From Thermohalobaculum sp039805905 (GTDB taxonomy: Bacteria; Pseudomonadota; Alphaproteobacteria; Rhodobacterales; Rhodobacteraceae): a stretch of DNA of 64,000 nt. The stretch is taken from assembly GCA_039805905.1 (NCBI GenBank), contig JBDIVM010000002.1:496001-560000 (forward strand), given 5' to 3'. Positions 8,763 through 17,950 of this stretch are shown here, piece by piece. The notes beneath the pieces are model-generated. The model worked only from the letters and a program-made list of their open reading frames with translations, made no database searches and was not told the origin of the DNA. Positions within the stretch are counted from its first letter, which is position 1, and every line of letters begins with the position of its first letter. A program made the translations under genes and the position numbers.

Positions 8763-9872
8763 ATGGGCACCTACATCCTGCGCCGGCTTCTGCTCATCGT
8801 GCCGACGCTGTTCGGCATCATGCTGCTGAACTTCGTCATCATCCAGTTTGCCCCCGGTGGCCCGGTCGAACAGATCCTGCACCAGATCGAAGAGGGTTCC
8901 GCGGCGGCGGGCGCGACCGAGCGGTTCGCCGGCGGCAGCGACGCCGCGGGTGGCGCCGGCCAGCAGGCAGCCGGGACCGGGCAGCAGGGCGCCTATCGCG
9001 GCTCGCAGGGGCTGGAGCAGGAGCTCAAGGACGCGCTGACCAGGCAGTTCGGCCTCGACCGGCCCCCGGCCGAGCGGTTTTTCCTGATGCTCTGGAACTA
9101 CGCCCGCTTCGATTTCGGCGAGAGCTTCTTCCGATCGGTCGGCGTGATCGACCTGATCCTCGAGAAGATGCCGGTCTCGATATCGCTCGGCGTCTGGAGC
9201 ACGCTGATTGCCTATCTCGTGTCGATCCCGCTCGGCATCGCCAAGGCGGTGCGCGACGGCAGCCGCTTCGACGCGGCGACATCGGGCATCATCATCGCCG
9301 CCTACGCGATCCCGGGCTTCCTGTTCGCCGTGCTGCTGCTGGTGCTGTTCGCCGGGGGCAGCTACTGGCAGATCTTCCCGCTGCGCGGCCTGACCTCGGA
9401 GAACTGGGACGAGCTGTCGCTGATCGGCAAGGTGCTGGATTACCTCTGGCACATCGTGCTGCCGGTCAGCGCCATCATGATCTCGGGCTTCGCGACGCTG
9501 ACGCTGCTGACGCGCAACAGCTTCCTCGACGAGATCCGCAAGCAATACGTGATGACCGCGCGGGCGAAGGGGCTCAGCGAGAACCGGGTGCTCTACGGCC
9601 ATGTGTTCCGCAACGCCATGCTGCTGGTGATCGCCGGCTTCCCCGGTGCCTTCCTCGCCGCCTTTTTCACCGGCGCCCTGATCGTCGAAGCGGTGTTCTC
9701 GCTCGACGGGCTGGGACTCCTGGGCTTCGAGTCGGTGGTCAACCGCGATTACCCGGTGGTGCTGGGCACCCTCTACATCTTCGGCCTGATGGGGCTGGTG
9801 GTAAAGCTGGTCTCGGACCTGATGTATGTCTGGATCGATCCGCGCATCGACTTCGAGCGGCGGGTGGGGTGA
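8763..9872 (+). CDS. yejB: ABC transporter permease YejB
   Basis: A 369-residue inner-membrane permease of the DppB/OppB type. It starts MGTYILRRLLLIVPTLFGI with the first membrane helix, then a periplasmic insert containing a low-complexity Gly/Ala/Gln stretch (about 45-80), then five further helices. The EAA-like cytoplasmic loop is near YVMTARAKGLSENRVLYGHVF. It pairs with YejE to form the membrane channel. It lies three bases after yejA and five bases before yejE. Confidence 0.93.
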   Translation: MGTYILRRLLLIVPTLFGIMLLNFVIIQFAPGGPVEQILHQIEEGSAAAGATERFAGGSDAAGGAGQQAAGTGQQGAYRGSQGLEQELKDALTRQFGLDRPPAERFFLMLWNYARFDFGESFFRSVGVIDLILEKMPVSISLGVWSTLIAYLVSIPLGIAKAVRDGSRFDAATSGIIIAAYAIPGFLFAVLLLVLFAGGSYWQIFPLRGLTSENWDELSLIGKVLDYLWHIVLPVSAIMISGFATLTLLTRNSFLDEIRKQYVMTARAKGLSENRVLYGHVFRNAMLLVIAGFPGAFLAAFFTGALIVEAVFSLDGLGLLGFESVVNRDYPVVLGTLYIFGLMGLVVKLVSDLMYVWIDPRIDFERRVG

Positions 9873-9877
9873 GCGCC

Positions 9878-10936
9878 ATGATCCGCCTCTCGCCGATCAA
9901 CCGCCGCCGCCTTGCGAACTTCCGCTCGAACCGGCGTGCCTTCTGGTCGACGTGGATCTTTCTTGGCCTGTTCGTCACCTGCCTGTTTGCCGAGTTCGTC
10001 GCCAATGACCGGCCCATCCTGGTGAGGTTCCAGGGCCAGCTCCTGTTGCCCCTGTTCACCGATTACCCCGAGACCCATTTCGGCGGCGACTTCCTCACCC
10101 CGGCCGATTACAAGGATCCCTTCGTGCAGGAGTTGATCCGCAGCAACGGCGATCAGACAGTCGACCCCGGCGAGAGCGCGGGCTGGATGATCTGGCCGCT
10201 GGTGCCGTTCAGCTACCGCACGGTCGACTATGACGTGGCCACGGCCCCCTCGCCGCCTGACGCGATCCACTGGCTCGGCACCGACGACCAGGCCCGCGAC
10301 GTGCTGGCCCGCGTGATCTACGGCTTCCGCCTCTCGGTCCTGTTCGGCTTCGGCGTCACGCTCTGCGCGGCCTTCATCGGTATTGTCGCCGGGGCCGCGC
10401 AGGGCTTCTTCGGCGGCTGGGTGGACCTGTTCTTCCAGAGGATCGAGGAGGTCTGGTCCTCGATGAACCTGCTCTACGTGATCCTGATCATCTCTGCGGT
10501 GCTGACCCCGACGCTGTGGGTGATGTTCGTGATCTTCGTCGCCTTCTCGTGGACGGCGCTCATCGGCGTGGTGCGCGCCGAGTTCCTGCGCGCCCGGAAC
10601 TTCGAATACGTGCAGGCCGCGCGCGCCCTGGGGGTGGGCGACTGGACCATCATGTTCCGCCACGTCCTGCCGAACGCCATGGTCGCGACGCTGACCTTCG
10701 TGCCCTTCATGCTCACCGGCTCGATCAGCCTGCTGGCGGGGCTCGACTTCCTCGGCTACGGACTGGAGGCCGGCTACCCGTCGCTCGGCGACCTCGCGCT
10801 GCAGGGCAAGAAATACCTGCAGGACCCGCATCTCGCCGTGACCGCCTTCTTCACCTTCGCGATCATGCTCTCGCTCCTGGTCTTCATGTTCGAAGGCGTG
10901 CGCGATGCCTTCGATCCGCGCAAGACCTTCCGGTGA
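9878..10936 (+). CDS. yejE: ABC transporter permease YejE
   Basis: A 352-residue second permease of the Yej system. A cytoplasmic N-terminus (INRRRLANFRSNRRAFWS) is followed by a first helix and a long periplasmic segment with the characteristic THFGGDFLTPADYKDPFVQ. The later helices carry the EAA loop YVQAARALGVGDWTIMFRHV. The same frame is open upstream through yejB, but the ATG at 9878 just after the yejB stop gives the family start. The C-terminal GVRDAFDPRKTFR is typical of the DppC/OppC family. Confidence 0.92.
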   Translation: MIRLSPINRRRLANFRSNRRAFWSTWIFLGLFVTCLFAEFVANDRPILVRFQGQLLLPLFTDYPETHFGGDFLTPADYKDPFVQELIRSNGDQTVDPGESAGWMIWPLVPFSYRTVDYDVATAPSPPDAIHWLGTDDQARDVLARVIYGFRLSVLFGFGVTLCAAFIGIVAGAAQGFFGGWVDLFFQRIEEVWSSMNLLYVILIISAVLTPTLWVMFVIFVAFSWTALIGVVRAEFLRARNFEYVQAARALGVGDWTIMFRHVLPNAMVATLTFVPFMLTGSISLLAGLDFLGYGLEAGYPSLGDLALQGKKYLQDPHLAVTAFFTFAIMLSLLVFMFEGVRDAFDPRKTFR

Positions 10937-10940
10937 GCGC

Positions 10941-12557
10941 ATGGGCGAGCCGCTGCTTGCGATCGATGGTCTGACGGTCACCTTCCCGGGGAAGGAGCGG
11001 ACGGTCACCGCCGTCGACAACGTCTCGCTGACCATCGCACGCGGCGAGACGCTGGCACTGGTGGGCGAGTCGGGCTCCGGAAAGTCGGTCACCGCGCTGG
11101 CGACCGTGGGGCTGCTTCCGGAGACGGCGAGGATCACCGGCTCGGTGACATATGACGGAGCCCAGATGGTCGGCGCCGGCCCGCGCGAGCTTATGCGGGT
11201 GCGCGGCAACGACATCAGCTTCGTGTTCCAGGAGCCGATGACCTCGCTCAACCCGCTCCACACCATCGAGCGGCAGATCGGCGAGAGCCTGGCGATCCAC
11301 CAGGGCGTCACCGGCCCGCAGGCGCGGCCGCGCATCATCGAGCTGCTGCAGAAGGTGGGGCTCCGCGACCCCGAGGAGCGTCTCGGCGCCTGGCCGCACC
11401 AGATCTCCGGCGGGCAGCGCCAGCGCGTGATGATCGCCATGGCGCTGGCGAACAAGCCCGACCTGCTGATCGCCGACGAACCCACCACCGCCCTCGATGT
11501 CACCATCCAGGCCCAGATCCTGTCGCTGCTGGCAGGGCTCCAGCAGAGCGAGGGCCTGTCGATGCTGTTCATCACCCACGACCTCAACATCGTGCGCCGC
11601 TTCGCCCGGCGCGTCGCGGTGATGAAGGACGGCCGGATCGTTGAGACCGGCCCGACCGCCGAGGTCTTTACCAGCCCGCGCGAGGACTACACCAGGAAGC
11701 TTCTGGCCGCCGAGCCGAAGGGGCGGCCCGAGCCCGTGCCAGCGGACAGCCGCAAGCTGATCGAGGCGCGCAAGGTGAGGGTCTGGTTTCCCGTCAGGAA
11801 GGGCTTTTTCCGCAGGACCGTCGGCCACATCAAGGCCTGCACCGACATCGACATCGACCTCGGCTCCGGCGAGACCCTGGGCGTGGTGGGCGAGTCCGGC
11901 TCGGGAAAGACCACGCTGGCCCTCGCGCTGATGCGCCTGATTGCCTCCGAGGGCCGGATCGGCTTCGACGGGCGCGACATCACTGCGCTCCGCAAGCGCG
12001 ACCTGCGGGCGCTCCGGCGCGACATGCAGATCGTATTCCAGGATCCCTACGGCTCGCTCAGTCCCCGCATGTCGGTGGCCGAGATCATCGCCGAGGGGCT
12101 GGGCGTGCATGGGCTCGGCGACCGGACTGTCTCGAAGCGCGACGCCGTCGCCGAGACGATGGCCGAGGTCGGCCTCGACCCGGCCTCGATGGACCGCTAC
12201 CCGCACGAGTTCTCCGGCGGCCAGCGCCAGCGCATTGCCATCGCGCGGGCGATGATCCTGAAGCCCAGATTCGTGGTGCTGGACGAGCCCACCTCGGCGC
12301 TCGACATGACAGTCCAGACCCAGATCGTCGACCTGCTGCGCGAGCTGCAGCGCCGCCACGACCTCGGCTATCTGTTCATCAGCCACGACCTGCGGGTGGT
12401 GCGCGCCATGTCGCACAAGCTGATCGTGATGCGGAACGGCGACGTGGTGGAGTCCGGCCCCGCCGATCAGGTTTTCGACGAGCCGAAGACTGATTACGCC
12501 CGCGCCCTGATGGCGGCCGCCTTCAACCTCGAGGCCATCGCCGGTGTCTCTGACTGA
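10941..12557 (+). CDS. yejF: ABC transporter ATP-binding protein YejF (two NBDs)
   Basis: This 538-residue fused ATPase powers the Yej importer. The first nucleotide-binding domain has Walker A GESGSGKS at about 42-49, signature SGGQRQR and Walker B LLIADEP. The second has Walker A GESGSGKT at about 317-324, signature SGGQRQR and VVLDEPTSALD. Each domain ends in an oligopeptide-permease C-terminal extension. I chose the ATG at 10941, four bases after the yejE stop, over an in-frame upstream ATG at 10905 that would overlap yejE. The 3' end overlaps the following ASCH gene by 14 bases. Confidence 0.94.
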   Translation: MGEPLLAIDGLTVTFPGKERTVTAVDNVSLTIARGETLALVGESGSGKSVTALATVGLLPETARITGSVTYDGAQMVGAGPRELMRVRGNDISFVFQEPMTSLNPLHTIERQIGESLAIHQGVTGPQARPRIIELLQKVGLRDPEERLGAWPHQISGGQRQRVMIAMALANKPDLLIADEPTTALDVTIQAQILSLLAGLQQSEGLSMLFITHDLNIVRRFARRVAVMKDGRIVETGPTAEVFTSPREDYTRKLLAAEPKGRPEPVPADSRKLIEARKVRVWFPVRKGFFRRTVGHIKACTDIDIDLGSGETLGVVGESGSGKTTLALALMRLIASEGRIGFDGRDITALRKRDLRALRRDMQIVFQDPYGSLSPRMSVAEIIAEGLGVHGLGDRTVSKRDAVAETMAEVGLDPASMDRYPHEFSGGQRQRIAIARAMILKPRFVVLDEPTSALDMTVQTQIVDLLRELQRRHDLGYLFISHDLRVVRAMSHKLIVMRNGDVVESGPADQVFDEPKTDYARALMAAAFNLEAIAGVSD

Positions 12558-12996
12558 TCCGCGAACCGCGGCATTCTGGGCGGGGTATCTCGCGTCACTT
12601 CCGGCCGCCGAGGCCCGCGCGAGCCGGCTCTCGGGCGTGTTTTTCTTCGATGACACCCCGCAGGGAGCGGCTCTCTGCGCGGCCGCGGTTCTCTCGGGCG
12701 GGAAGACTGCCACCTCGGCGCTGGCAGACGGCCCTGCCCCCGCGCCCGGCGACCTCGAGATCGTCACCGAGCATGATGGTACGCCCCGCGCGGTGATCCG
12801 GATCGGCCACGTCGACTACACAACCTTCGGCGCAGTCGACGAGGACTTTGCCAGGGCCGAGGGTGACGGCACGCTTGCGTCCTGGCGCGAGATCCATCTG
12901 CGCTGTTACGGCGACCGGCTCGCGGCGCGTGGCGAGTCGCTGACCGAAGACACTCCGCTCTGGCGCATCTTCTTCACACGTGTCTACCCGACCTGA
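12544..12996 (+). CDS. ASCH-domain protein
   Basis: A 150-residue protein starting at a GTG inside the 3' end of yejF, so probably translated in the same operon. The middle and C-terminal part (TTFGAVDEDFARAEGDGTL, SWREIHLRCY) fits the ASCH fold, a small beta-barrel related to PUA domains that binds RNA or modified nucleosides and in some proteins has amidohydrolase activity. The Glu in ARAEGDG and the W-E-H pattern of SWREIHL are the recognisable family features. Its biological role here is unknown. Confidence 0.75.
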   Translation: MSLTDPRTAAFWAGYLASLPAAEARASRLSGVFFFDDTPQGAALCAAAVLSGGKTATSALADGPAPAPGDLEIVTEHDGTPRAVIRIGHVDYTTFGAVDEDFARAEGDGTLASWREIHLRCYGDRLAARGESLTEDTPLWRIFFTRVYPT

Positions 12997-13053
12997 TTGC
13001 GGCCAGGCGAGGCGGCGCCTTCCCATCGCCCCGGCAGCGTTCTAACCTGAACC

Positions 13054-13524
13054 ATGGCCGACCTCACCAGCCTCGCCCCGCTCGCCCTGCCTCCGGGCAT
13101 GATCCTCGCGCGGGGGGTCTGCCGAATGCTCGGCCAGCACGGCTTCGCGAGCCTTGCCGAATTCTCGACCCGCGACGGGCTCAGGATGGATGTCTGCGCG
13201 CTGGGGCCGAAGGGGGAGATCTGGTGCGTCGAGGTAAAATCCTCCCGCGCCGACTTCATGTCCGATCGCAAGTGGGAGGGGTATCTCGGCTGGTGCGACA
13301 GGTTTTTCTTCGCCGTGCCGGAATCCTTTCCGGACGAACTCCTGCCCGCCGGCCACGGGCTGATCCGGGCCGATGCCTTCGGCGCCGAGATCTTGCGGTG
13401 GGGATCCGAGGAAAATCTCCCCGGCGCGAGGCGCAAGATGATGACCCTCCAATTCGCCCGCAACGCTGCGCTGCGACTCCAGGGGCTGACGGACCCGCGG
13501 CCCCGCGGCCCGGTGATCGCGTGA
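13054..13524 (+). CDS. mmcB: MmcB-family DNA repair protein
   Basis: A 156-residue protein resembling Caulobacter MmcB, which contributes to mitomycin C resistance. It looks like a small PD-(D/E)xK nuclease fold: Asp at about 46 (RMDVCAL), then E-V-K at about 60-62 (CVEVKSSRADF), then the family block DRKWEGYLGWCDRFFFAV. Caulobacter mmcB is SOS-induced, but I find no GTTC-N7-GTTC box directly upstream here (see rejected items). It lies 57 bases after the ASCH gene on the same strand. Family assignment is fairly confident; activity is inferred. Confidence 0.82.
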   Translation: MADLTSLAPLALPPGMILARGVCRMLGQHGFASLAEFSTRDGLRMDVCALGPKGEIWCVEVKSSRADFMSDRKWEGYLGWCDRFFFAVPESFPDELLPAGHGLIRADAFGAEILRWGSEENLPGARRKMMTLQFARNAALRLQGLTDPRPRGPVIA

Positions 13525-13586
13525 GCGGCGGACCGGCGATTGACCTGGCGCAAGGCAGCACCGCCGTCTACGCGCGATCTTGACCC

Positions 13587-14321
13587 ATGTGCTGGAGTGC
13601 AGCTGCATCCGTCGCGATGGTCGGGGCCGGGGCGGTCGCGACCGTGATGACAACCCGGCGCGGCATGCCATGGCCAGTGCCGTTGGCGCTTGGCTATTTC
13701 ACGGTGATGGAGGCGCTCCAGGCCACAGGCTATGCGGTGGTTGACCAGTGCGAGAGCCCCGCGAACCAGTCGCTGACGCTGCTGTCCTATCTGCATATCG
13801 CCTTCCAGCCCCTGATCATCAACGCCTTCGCGCTGGAGCTGGTCTCGTCCGAGGCAAGGCGGCGTGCGGCGCCCTGGGCCTATGGCCTCTCGGCGCTCTC
13901 GGTCGTCGCGATGCTGATGCAGCTCTACCCGCTCGACTGGGCCGGGCCGTGCCGTTCCGGCTCGACGCTCTGCGCCGAGCGGCTCTGCCTTGTGTCGGGC
14001 AACTGGCACATCGCCTGGGACATTCCCTACAACGGGCTCATGATCCCGTTCGAGAACTGGCTGGGCACGGGAGGCAGCTTCCCGACCTATCTGCTCACGG
14101 TGTTCCTCGTGCCGCTCCTCTATGGCGCCTGGCGGTTCGTGCTGTTCCATCTGCTCGCCGGGCCGGTGCTGGCCGCCCTGCTGACACCAAACCCGAACGA
14201 GATGCCGGCAGTCTGGTGCCTGTTCTCGATCGGCATCCTGCTGATCGGCATCAGCCCCACCATCGCTGCGCGCGTCGCCATACCGGGCTGGCAGACCTGG
14301 CTACACACTTCCCGCGGCTGA
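13587..14321 (+). CDS. Polytopic membrane protein (DUF5765-like)
   Basis: A 244-residue protein starting MCWSAAASVAMVGAGAVATV with about seven hydrophobic segments. Paired cysteine-rich loops occur around AVVDQCESPANQS and CRSGSTLCAERLCLVSGNW. The pattern resembles a membrane protein family common in Rhodobacteraceae (DUF5765) with no known function. It starts 62 bases after mmcB. There are no catalytic motifs I recognise. Confidence 0.7.
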   Translation: MCWSAAASVAMVGAGAVATVMTTRRGMPWPVPLALGYFTVMEALQATGYAVVDQCESPANQSLTLLSYLHIAFQPLIINAFALELVSSEARRRAAPWAYGLSALSVVAMLMQLYPLDWAGPCRSGSTLCAERLCLVSGNWHIAWDIPYNGLMIPFENWLGTGGSFPTYLLTVFLVPLLYGAWRFVLFHLLAGPVLAALLTPNPNEMPAVWCLFSIGILLIGISPTIAARVAIPGWQTWLHTSRG

Positions 14322-14393
14322 TCCACGGGACCGATTCCGCTTCACAGCAGCCGTCAGCCGTGACACACGGGACGCCTTCCGAGGGGCGCCCGC

Positions 14394-15293
14394 ATGAGAC
14401 CGATTCCCGACACGCCGCAGGCCGGTATCGCCATCATGGCCGGCGCGATGCTGGTCGCGCCCTTCATGGACCTGTTCGCGAAGCTGCTCACAGAAACGCT
14501 CTCGCCTGGGGTAATCGGGCTCGGCCGGTTCGGCATCCAGTCGATGATCCTGCTGCCCTTCATGATCGCGGCCGGGCAACGGGGTCGGCCGACCAGGCTG
14601 CACCTGCTGGCCGGGGCGTTCCTCGCCGGCGCACTGCTCGCCTTCAACGCGGCGCTCAAGCAGATGCCGATCCCGAACGCGATCGCGATCTTCTTCGTCG
14701 AGCCGCTGATCCTGACCCTGATGTCCGCCTACATCCTGGGTGAGGGGATCGGCTGGCGGCGGCTGCTTGCGGTGAGCGCGGGGCTCGCCGGCGCGCTGAT
14801 CGTGATCCGGCCGAACTGGCAGGCCTTTGGCCCGGCGGCAGTCTATCCCCTGATCGCCGCCACCGGCTTTGCCAGCTACCTGCTGATCACCCGCGTGATG
14901 ACGCAGCGGGGCAGCCGGCTTGCTCTGCAGTTCTGGATCGGCGTCGCGGCCTTCGCGGTTCTGGCCATTGCCGCCGCCATCGGCGATCGGCTGGGTGCAC
15001 CGGTGCTGGCGCTGGCCTGGCCGGGGCCGAGCGAGTGGGTCTACCTCGCCGCCATGGGCCTGATCGCGGCGGTCAGCCACCAGATGATCGCCCACGCCTT
15101 CGCCCGCGCCGAGGCCGGCACTCTCGCGCCCTTGCAGTATCTCGAGATCATCTCGGCGACGCTGATCGGCTGGTATTTCTTCGGCGATTTCCCCGACCGG
15201 CTCACCTGGCTCGGCACCTGCGTCATCATCGGTGCCGGGATTTACGTCTTCCACCGCGAGCGCCAGCTCGCCCGTCGGAAGGCACCAGCATGA
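14394..15293 (+). CDS. DMT-superfamily (EamA) transporter
   Basis: A 299-residue permease with ten predicted membrane helices arranged as two EamA repeats of five. The second repeat begins around AVYPLIAATGFASYLLITRVM. EamA proteins export or import small metabolites such as amino acids, but the substrate cannot be read from sequence. The C-terminal tail is short and basic (YVFHRERQLARRKAPA). Its stop codon overlaps the ATG of the next small lipoprotein gene (ATGA), implying coupling. Confidence 0.88.
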   Translation: MRPIPDTPQAGIAIMAGAMLVAPFMDLFAKLLTETLSPGVIGLGRFGIQSMILLPFMIAAGQRGRPTRLHLLAGAFLAGALLAFNAALKQMPIPNAIAIFFVEPLILTLMSAYILGEGIGWRRLLAVSAGLAGALIVIRPNWQAFGPAAVYPLIAATGFASYLLITRVMTQRGSRLALQFWIGVAAFAVLAIAAAIGDRLGAPVLALAWPGPSEWVYLAAMGLIAAVSHQMIAHAFARAEAGTLAPLQYLEIISATLIGWYFFGDFPDRLTWLGTCVIIGAGIYVFHRERQLARRKAPA

Positions 15294-15394
15294 GGCGGGG
15301 ATTCCTGGCAGCGTTGGCTGTCGCCGGTGCGCTGGCCGGCTGCCGCGCGGAACCGGTTTCCGAGCACAGCCTGTTGACCGCTGGCACCGCCTGA
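15290..15394 (+). CDS. Very small putative lipoprotein (34 aa)
   Basis: The 34-residue protein starts at an ATG overlapping the EamA stop codon (ATGA). A basic start (MRRG) is followed by a hydrophobic stretch and a lipobox LAGC, with the acylated Cys at position 18. The mature peptide is only about 17 residues. Such short lipoproteins (entericidin-like in size) are often missed by annotation. The lipobox and coupled start support it, but codon statistics cannot be judged on so short a frame. Confidence 0.45.
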   Translation: MRRGFLAALAVAGALAGCRAEPVSEHSLLTAGTA

Positions 15395-15464
15395 CCGCAT
15401 GATCGGCAAAGGCGACTTTGCGGTCCGCATGGGTCACGGCCGGTGCCCCGGGGGATGAGTTGGG

Positions 15465-15983
15465 ATGTTGTGGCCGCTTCTGTCCGCCGTGACACTTGCC
15501 GCCCTGCTGGCGGGTTGCGACGATGCCAGTATCCGGGATGTGAGCCGGCGCGAATTCGTCACCCAGACATACTTGATCGGCGCGTTCCGCGCCGGTTCGC
15601 TTCAGGTCGAGATTCACGGTGTGCCATGGCAGGGCGCGGCGCCCGACGAACTTGCCGGCACGCTGAGGATGCCGGAAGGGATTGCCCGCAACCTGCGCTT
15701 CCGGGCCATCGCGCCCGGCGACCCGGTGATCGGAGATGGCGAGCGGCTGATCCTTCATTTCAATCCCGATGGCGATGTGAACCGTGACGCGGCCTGCCGC
15801 ACAAGCCAGCCGATGCCGACAGCGCCGCCGCGCAACGACCGTTTCACCGTCGAGGCCATATTCTGCCGCGGGCCCGGCTGGGTCACGATCGGCCGGATGG
15901 ATGCCAGCGTCGACGCCACCGACTGGCTGAACTACTACCTCGTGATGGCGAAGCTGTTCGGGCGCATGTTCCCGCCAGACTAG
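15465..15983 (+). CDS. Putative lipoprotein of unknown function
   Basis: A 172-residue protein with a lipoprotein signal: MLWPLLSAVTLAALLAGCDD, with the lipobox LAGC at about 15-18. The Asp-Asp after the Cys would favour inner-membrane retention under the E. coli rule. The mature part has no domain I recognise; it contains two cysteines (AACRTS and IFCRGPGW) that could form a disulfide. It converges with the ABC-F gene. Orthologues in Rhodobacterales are expected but not checked. Confidence 0.68.
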   Translation: MLWPLLSAVTLAALLAGCDDASIRDVSRREFVTQTYLIGAFRAGSLQVEIHGVPWQGAAPDELAGTLRMPEGIARNLRFRAIAPGDPVIGDGERLILHFNPDGDVNRDAACRTSQPMPTAPPRNDRFTVEAIFCRGPGWVTIGRMDASVDATDWLNYYLVMAKLFGRMFPPD

Positions 15984-15987
15984 GCGG

Positions 15988-17826
15988 CTATCCTCCGGCG
16001 AGGCTCTCGCGCAGCGTCTCGAGCTCGATCCATTCTTCCTCTGCCGCCGCGAGGCGCTGCTGCCGCTCGGCCAGGCCCTCGCTGGCCTTCCGGAACTTCA
16101 CCGGCTCGCGGGAAAACAGCTCCGGATCGGAGAGGAAACCCTCGAGCCGCCCGATCTCGGTCGTCAGCCGCTCGATCTCGGCCGGCAGCTCGTCCAGCCG
16201 GCGCTGCTGGCCATAGCTGAGCCGCGCCTGCGCACGCGGCGGCCGGCCTGCGGTGGCCGATCTCGGCGCAGAGGGCTTCTTTCCGGCAGGGTTTGGTGCG
16301 GGTGCCAAAGGCGTGTCCTCGCCCCGCTGCGACCTGTAGTCCGACCAGCCGCCGGCATAGATCACCGCCCGCCCGTCGCCCTCCATGGCGATGGTCGTGG
16401 TTGCCACCCGGTCCAGGAAGTCGCGGTCGTGGCTGACCAGCAAGACCGTCCCCTCATAGTCCCCGATCAGTTCCTGCAGCAGGTCCAGCGTCTCGACATC
16501 GAGGTCGTTGGTCGGTTCATCGAGCACGAGCAGGTTCGACTCCCGCGCCATGATCCGCGCCAGCAGCAGCCGTGCACGCTCGCCGCCAGAGAGCGCCGCA
16601 ACCGGCCCCCGCGCCTGGCGCTCGTCGAACAGGAAATCCCGGAGGTAGGCCACCACATGGCGCGGCCGGCCGCGCACCATCACCTGATCGTTCTTGCCGC
16701 GGACGCCGATCTCCGTCTCGCCGGTCAGGCTGTCCCACAGGCTCGTCTCCGGCGCCAGTGCCGCACGGGCCTGGTCGAACACCGCCATCGAGAGGTTGGC
16801 GCCGAGGCGCACCGTGCCCTGATCGGGTATGAGGTCGCCGGTCAGCACCCTCAGGAGCGTGGTCTTGCCGACCCCGTTCGGTCCGACGATCGCCACCCGC
16901 TCGCCGCGGCCGATGCGGATCGAGAGGTCCTTGAACAGGAGCCTGTTGCCGAGCGTCTTCGAGATGCCCTTTGCCTCGACTGCCAGCTTGCCGGACTTCT
17001 CGCCCGCCGAAAGCTCCATCGCCGCAACCCCGGTCCGGGCGATCTGGGCGCGGCGCTCGGCCCTGAGCGCCTGAAGCCGGTGCAGCCGGCCCTGGTTGCG
17101 GGTGCGCCGGGCCGAGATGCCTTCGACCGCCCAGCGCGCCTCCTCCCTGATCAGCCTGTCCAGCTTGTGCCGCGCTGCCGCCTCCTCGGCTCGGAAGCGG
17201 TCGCGCCATTCCTCGAAGCCCGCAAATCCCTCTGGACTGCGGCGCACCTCGCCGTGGTCAATCCACAGCGTGGCACGGGTGACCCGGGTCAGCAGGGTCC
17301 GGTCGTGGCTGATCAGCGCGAAGGCGACATTTGTCTCGGTCAGGTACCCCTCGAGCCACTCGATCGCGGCAATGTCGAGATGGTTGGTCGGCTCGTCGAG
17401 CAGCATCAGGTCCGGCTCGCCCGCGATCAGCCGCGCCAGCGCCGCCCGGCGTCGCTCGCCGCCGGAGGCGGTGGCAGACACGGCTGCGCCCGGCACCTTG
17501 AGCCCCGCCATCGCCGCATCGGCCTGCCAGCGACCGGGCTCGGGGAGCCCGTCCGCAACGTAGTCGGCAAGCGTCGCAAAACCTGCGAGATCCGGCTCCT
17601 GCGGCAGATAGGCTACCTTCGTGCCCGGCTGAACAAACCGCTCGCCGCCGTCCGGCTCCACGATCCCGGCGGCGACTTTCATCAGCGTCGATTTCCCCGA
17701 GCCGTTCCGCCCGACGACACAAAGCCGCTCGCCGGCCTGGACCGACAAGTTGACGCCCGCAAACAAGGGCCGCCCTCCGAAGCCGAGGGTCACGTCGGTC
17801 AATGTCAGAAGGGGAGGCGGGGCCAT
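15988..17826 (-). CDS. uup: ABC-F family ATPase (Uup-like)
   Basis: A 612-residue soluble ATPase with two ABC domains and no membrane segments. The first has Walker A GRNGSGKS, signature ASGGERRR and LLDEPTNHLD. The second has GPNGVGKT, signature LSGGERAR and LDEPTNDLD. A linker with basic residues separates them, and the C-terminal tail is a charged coiled coil (RLDELPAEIERLTTEIGRLE), the arrangement of Uup. ABC-F proteins act at the ribosome or on branched DNA. The ATG at 17826 gives MAPPPLLTLTDV, the normal family start; 23 in-frame codons upstream are unlikely to be translated. Confidence 0.9.
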   Translation of the reverse strand: MAPPPLLTLTDVTLGFGGRPLFAGVNLSVQAGERLCVVGRNGSGKSTLMKVAAGIVEPDGGERFVQPGTKVAYLPQEPDLAGFATLADYVADGLPEPGRWQADAAMAGLKVPGAAVSATASGGERRRAALARLIAGEPDLMLLDEPTNHLDIAAIEWLEGYLTETNVAFALISHDRTLLTRVTRATLWIDHGEVRRSPEGFAGFEEWRDRFRAEEAAARHKLDRLIREEARWAVEGISARRTRNQGRLHRLQALRAERRAQIARTGVAAMELSAGEKSGKLAVEAKGISKTLGNRLLFKDLSIRIGRGERVAIVGPNGVGKTTLLRVLTGDLIPDQGTVRLGANLSMAVFDQARAALAPETSLWDSLTGETEIGVRGKNDQVMVRGRPRHVVAYLRDFLFDERQARGPVAALSGGERARLLLARIMARESNLLVLDEPTNDLDVETLDLLQELIGDYEGTVLLVSHDRDFLDRVATTTIAMEGDGRAVIYAGGWSDYRSQRGEDTPLAPAPNPAGKKPSAPRSATAGRPPRAQARLSYGQQRRLDELPAEIERLTTEIGRLEGFLSDPELFSREPVKFRKASEGLAERQQRLAAAEEEWIELETLRESLAGG

Positions 17827-17950
17827 GGGCCGCCATGAAGCGCACGGGCCGGCCGCCGTCAAGGGGCGCCACTTCGGCGTCGCGCTCTCCCCCATTCCCC
17901 TTGCTGCGGCAATCCCCTAGTCTCCGACCGCAATCCCGACGGAGCCCCTC

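Noticed and set aside
13024..13053. GTTC-N6-GAAC element just upstream of mmcB as a possible LexA box
   Set aside because: The alphaproteobacterial LexA site is a direct repeat GTTC-N7-GTTC. This one is an inverted arrangement with the wrong spacing, so SOS control of mmcB is not supported here.
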